From: Syntrophaceae bacterium
GTDB lineage: Bacteria; Desulfobacterota; SM23-61
Direction of reading: 5' to 3'
Assembly (NCBI GenBank): GCA_003154025.1
Contig: PMCE01000187.1
Location: 40,441 to 47,738, forward strand
Length of the DNA: 7,298 nt
Of this stretch, positions 4,840 through 7,298 are shown piece by piece. A program made the position numbers and the translations under genes. Within the stretch, counting starts at the first letter, position 1. Every line of letters begins with the position of its first letter. The notes under the pieces are model-generated. The model did no database searches, was not told the DNA's origin, and was given only the letters and a program-made list of their open reading frames with translations.

Positions 4840-4856
4840 CTGGCATGAAATTCGCT
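4840..4856 (+). promoter_or_regulatory. Sigma-54 (-24/-12) promoter of the PilZ activator gene
   Basis: CTGGCATGAAATTCGCT fits YTGGCACG-N4-TTGCW: TGGCATG at 4841-4847 and TCGCT at 4852-4856, with the invariant GG and GC at exactly the required spacing. The mismatches are C-to-T in the -24 box and T-to-C in the -12 box. Transcription would start near 4867, ~59 bp before the ATG. The arm GGCATG of a CATGCC-16-GGCATG inverted repeat (4820-4847) overlaps the -24 element. A 10-T tract lies at 4795-4804. Confidence 0.6.
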
Positions 4857-4925
4857 AGGATAGACTTCAGAAGTTGGGATTAAAAGCCTCAGATTAACTC
4901 CCTAAACCTCAGAGAGATTTCACTT

Positions 4926-6377
4926 ATGCGCCTTTTTCCGCGTATCAAACAGGAGCTTCCCGTCATTGTTAACGGAAAATATCCGGGAGCTACAGCTACT
5001 CTCAGCGACCTTAGCCTGGGCGGGGCCTTCTTTCGGTGCCAAGCGCCGGTCGCGAAAGTCGGAGATCTCCTTTCCTTGAAATACTATCTGCAGGGGTACG
5101 GTTATTTGGAACACCGGGGGAGGACAACTCGAAAAAACCACGAAGGGGTGGCGGTTGCTTTTAATGACCTGGATTCGACCACCAGGGTCAAGCTCTGGGG
5201 ATACATAGCCGAACGGCTGAGGGATCTGAACGAATGCCCTTATTGCGGTCACCCTCATGCCAATCTCCCGTCCGAATGTACCCATTGCGGCTGGAGCCTG
5301 GAATTTCATTCTCCCGCCTATCTGGAATACCACCAAAAGACCTGCCTCTTGAAAAATCTTCAATCCAAGGCCCAAGGGTTGTCGGCGGAGCAACTTCGTC
5401 GGGTGGTCGATCTGCTGGACCCGGACGTTTCCCGGCAGCCCAGCCCGGATGCCCTCCCGGATTTTGTGGGGACAAGTCCGGCCATGAAAGAGGTTCTTGT
5501 AAAAATCCACAAGGTGGCCCCCACCGACGTTCCCGTCCTCATCCTGGGAGAAAGCGGCACCGGCAAGGAGCTGGCCTCCTTGGCCATTCACCAAAGGAGC
5601 ACCAGAAAGGAGAAAGCCTTCGTTCCTATAAACTGCGCGGCCATTCCGGAAAATCTTCTTGAGGCGGAGCTTTTTGGCTATGAAAAGGGTTCTTATACGG
5701 GCGCCCATGCCAGGAAAATCGGCAAGTTTGAAAATGCCGACGGGGGTACCATTTTCCTGGACGAAATCGCCGAAATCCCTCCCATGCTCCAGGTTAAGCT
5801 CCTGCGGTTTCTGGAAGACCAGGTGGTGGAAAGAATCGGGGCCCTCGCGGGGAAAAAGGTCAATGTCCGGTTTATCGCGGCTACCAACTGTGACCTTCAG
5901 TCTGCCATGGCCAGAGGCCGATTCAGGCCGGACCTCTTTTACAGGCTGGAAGCCTTCACCATCAAACTTCCTCCCCTGCGAGAAAGAGGACAAGATACCT
6001 TTCTCCTGGGCCAATATTTTTTGAAGCAGTTCTGCCGGGAGATGGGTGTGGTCCGGGAATTCAGCGGCGAAGCCCTAAAGGCCATGAAAGATTATGAATG
6101 GCCCGGGAACGTCCGGGAACTTGCCAATAAGATTCGAAAGGCCCTGGTCCTTTCCGGCAACCATTTCATCAACCCAGCGGACCTGGGCCTGTCTGACCCT
6201 CAGGGTTCCGAACAAGGAACGGAGGGGCCGGACAACGGTCATGGCCGGGGGAAAATCGAGAAGCAGAGAGTCATCCAAACCCTAGAGTTGTGCCGCCACA
6301 ACATTTCAAAAACCGCAAAGATGCTGGGAGTAAGCCGTCCGACGGTTTACAGCCTAAAAAGAAAATACGAGATTTAG
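4926..6377 (+). CDS. PilZ - zinc ribbon - sigma-54 AAA+ - Fis HTH transcriptional activator
   Basis: A 483-aa one-component bacterial enhancer-binding protein. Residues 2-~100 form a PilZ domain with both c-di-GMP motifs: RLFPR (R2, R6) and DLSLGG (D28, S30, G33), 22 residues apart. A four-cysteine zinc ribbon follows (CPYC 104-107, CTHC 118-121), then a linker (122-178). The AAA+ domain (~179-415) has Walker A GESGTGKE (208-215), the sigma-54 loop as GSYTGA (255-260, normally GAFTGA), Walker B GGTIFLDE (273-280), arginine fingers R334 and R340 in FRPDLFYR, and sensor II WPGNVREL (392-399). A Fis-type HTH ends the protein (ISKTAKMLGVSRPTVYSLKR). It should bind upstream DNA and use ATP to open sigma-54 promoters, probably when c-di-GMP binds PilZ. 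No receiver domain exists. ATG 4926 is the first start after the in-frame TAA at 4881, though the ribosome site is weak. Targets are unknown; its own sigma-54-like promoter suggests autoactivation. Confidence 0.95.
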   Translation: MRLFPRIKQELPVIVNGKYPGATATLSDLSLGGAFFRCQAPVAKVGDLLSLKYYLQGYGYLEHRGRTTRKNHEGVAVAFNDLDSTTRVKLWGYIAERLRDLNECPYCGHPHANLPSECTHCGWSLEFHSPAYLEYHQKTCLLKNLQSKAQGLSAEQLRRVVDLLDPDVSRQPSPDALPDFVGTSPAMKEVLVKIHKVAPTDVPVLILGESGTGKELASLAIHQRSTRKEKAFVPINCAAIPENLLEAELFGYEKGSYTGAHARKIGKFENADGGTIFLDEIAEIPPMLQVKLLRFLEDQVVERIGALAGKKVNVRFIAATNCDLQSAMARGRFRPDLFYRLEAFTIKLPPLRERGQDTFLLGQYFLKQFCREMGVVREFSGEALKAMKDYEWPGNVRELANKIRKALVLSGNHFINPADLGLSDPQGSEQGTEGPDNGHGRGKIEKQRVIQTLELCRHNISKTAKMLGVSRPTVYSLKRKYEI

Positions 6378-6879
6378 GATGGCCAAGGGGCGATCGACCC
6401 GGGCCTCTTACGAATCCTGCACGAAGAACCTCCTAGCCTATTCACCTGGGAAAAGATTTGTTTATCGAAAAGGATGAGTAGTCCAGGACACTTCCGGGCT
6501 AGGGCTTGCCTGGCGGTTTACAGAGGCCTCAGCCTAACTCTCCTCGTTTGGATTTTCTGATTGAAAAAGGCAATACCAGAAGGCTGTTCCTCCCTATTTT
6601 GTTCATGCCAACGATTGGAGAAAGGAATAAAAATTGAGTAATTGCAAAGGGCTAGCTGACATATATACTGTCGTGGGAAGTTGATCGCAGATTCATACGC
6701 CTTTCGGAAACGACGAGTAAACCTACCTATGACTATGGTCATTAAACCTTATTAATGAATATTGCGGCCCAAGTCCCGCCGGCGGCATGACAGACTATAC
6801 CCAGTGCCCCTTACGCCGGGAACCCGAGTGGAAAGGATGGAGGAAAAGAGAGGCGAGGGGCGGTTGAAATTAAAAGGGG
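6378..6879. other. Intergenic region, no convincing gene
   Basis: A GC-rich hairpin (GGCC..GGG / CCC.GGCC, 6381-6405) directly follows the activator's stop but lacks a U-tract, so it is a weak terminator candidate. A 32-codon basic frame (6379-6477) starts 1 bp after the stop but has no proper ribosome site. Small inverted repeats ATGAC-4-GTCAT (6728-6741) and CATTAA-6-TTAATG (6739-6756) overlap and could be an operator. The minus-strand frame at 6518-6742 and the plus frame at 6762-6965 have no recognisable protein character. Confidence 0.5.
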
Positions 6880-7139
6880 CTATCGCCTGCCATCTGGCTT
6901 TTGGGCTCTTGGTGAAGGGCTGGAGACGTGTTTTGAGCGGGGAGAGACTATCGAATCTCTTCTGATAAAATAAATTTTATCGGTCAAAAGATCATCTTCC
7001 GGTGCGACCAACTTCGCCAAATTCATGATCGATTGATAAGTGATTCTCTGAGGTCCTTCCTCCTCTCGGGTAATACTCCAATTAAACGGTTTTCTTCTTC
7101 CCAATTTGGAACACGATGATAGAATTCATATATTATCAT
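6880..7139 (-). pseudogene. Small conserved-looking gene broken by a 1-nt frameshift
   Basis: On the minus strand an ATG at 7139-7137 sits 8 bp after AGGA (7151-7148). The first frame reads MIIYEFYHRVPNWEEENRLI, then GVLPERRKD, and ends 9 codons later at TGA 7025-7023. One base back, another frame reads PQRITYQSIMNLAKLVAPED, then DLLTDKIYFIRRDSI. Joining them after RRKD requires one missing base near 7054 and gives a coherent ~65-residue protein. From memory, small uncharacterised Desulfobacterota proteins show a similar order: YEFY..., GxLPERRK(N/D)P, RIT.ES(I/V)MNxAK, then IFFI. The second frame stays open to 6880, well past where such a protein should end, so the natural 3' end is probably lost or altered. 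An 18-bp palindrome (GATAAAATaaATTTTATC, 6964-6981) lies within it. Confidence 0.5.
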
Positions 7140-7298
7140 ATTGAGTTTCCTGCTCTTTGTCATTAATTATTAAGATTTACCGGATGCAAAAAGAATAGCA
7201 CGTTTGATTTTTTTTAGATTTTAGTAGAGTAGACTACGGGCGCCGTAAGGTCTTTCAACCCCCGGTCTCCCCTAGCCCCTCCCCGAACCGAGCATGCG

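Noticed and set aside
4920..6014. 364-codon open frame antisense to the activator gene
   Set aside because: It lies fully inside a gene with unmistakable AAA+ motifs; its translation has no recognisable domain and reflects codon bias of the sense strand.
6379..6477. 32-codon basic ORF starting 1 bp after the activator stop
   Set aside because: No usable ribosome site at the right distance and no recognisable motif; probably chance.
7235..7298. Possible tRNA or integron-like site near TACGGGCGCCGTA at the window end
   Set aside because: The minus-strand sequence does not fold into a cloverleaf and no integrase or attC consensus is present; only a 5-bp stem is supported.

Overview
The window most likely comes from a Desulfobacterota (deltaproteobacterial, Syntrophobacterales-like) genome or metagenome contig. 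This is inferred from a tripartite tricarboxylate transporter (TTT) cassette, a sigma-54 activator with a sigma-54-type promoter, GTTYCRR heptad repeats, and fragments of small uncharacterised proteins that look familiar from that group. No taxonomic marker is present, so the placement is tentative.

Layout. 1-1743: 3' part of a TctA-type permease followed by a complete TctC/Bug periplasmic binding protein, with heptad repeats between them. 1744-2100: repeat-rich spacer holding a degenerate inverted repeat, a perfect 20-bp palindrome and a bidirectional terminator. 2068-2841: remnants of small genes on both strands. 2842-3350: an AT-rich island (about 24% G+C over 2881-3060 by hand count) and then a run of hairpins. 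3354-4206: a same-strand series of very small ORFs, comprising a two-helix membrane peptide split by TAG, a 54-aa acidic protein, an 84-87 codon frame, and a ~73-aa beta-rich protein whose best-placed start codon is ACG. 4233-4660: an antisense gene remnant and an N-terminal IS1182-type transposase fragment behind an extended -10 promoter. 4840-6377: a sigma-54-like promoter and a 483-aa one-component activator. 6378-7298: mostly non-coding, with one frameshifted small gene on the minus strand.

The strongest result is the activator. It has a full PilZ c-di-GMP motif set at the extreme N-terminus, a four-cysteine zinc ribbon, an intact sigma-54 AAA+ module and a Fis-type HTH, in that order. 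With the -24/-12 element 70-85 bp upstream of its start, it looks like a c-di-GMP-gated, possibly self-activating sigma-54 switch. No receiver domain or partner kinase is visible and its targets are unknown.

The second theme is decay. Between 2068 and 7139 at least five small frames each carry what looks like one decisive lesion (in-frame stop, lost start, or 1-nt frameshift) while the surrounding codons still read as protein. I read this as an accessory-gene graveyard between the transporter operon and the regulator, though sequencing error or recoding could explain individual cases. Homology statements are from memory and pattern recognition; no searches were run.
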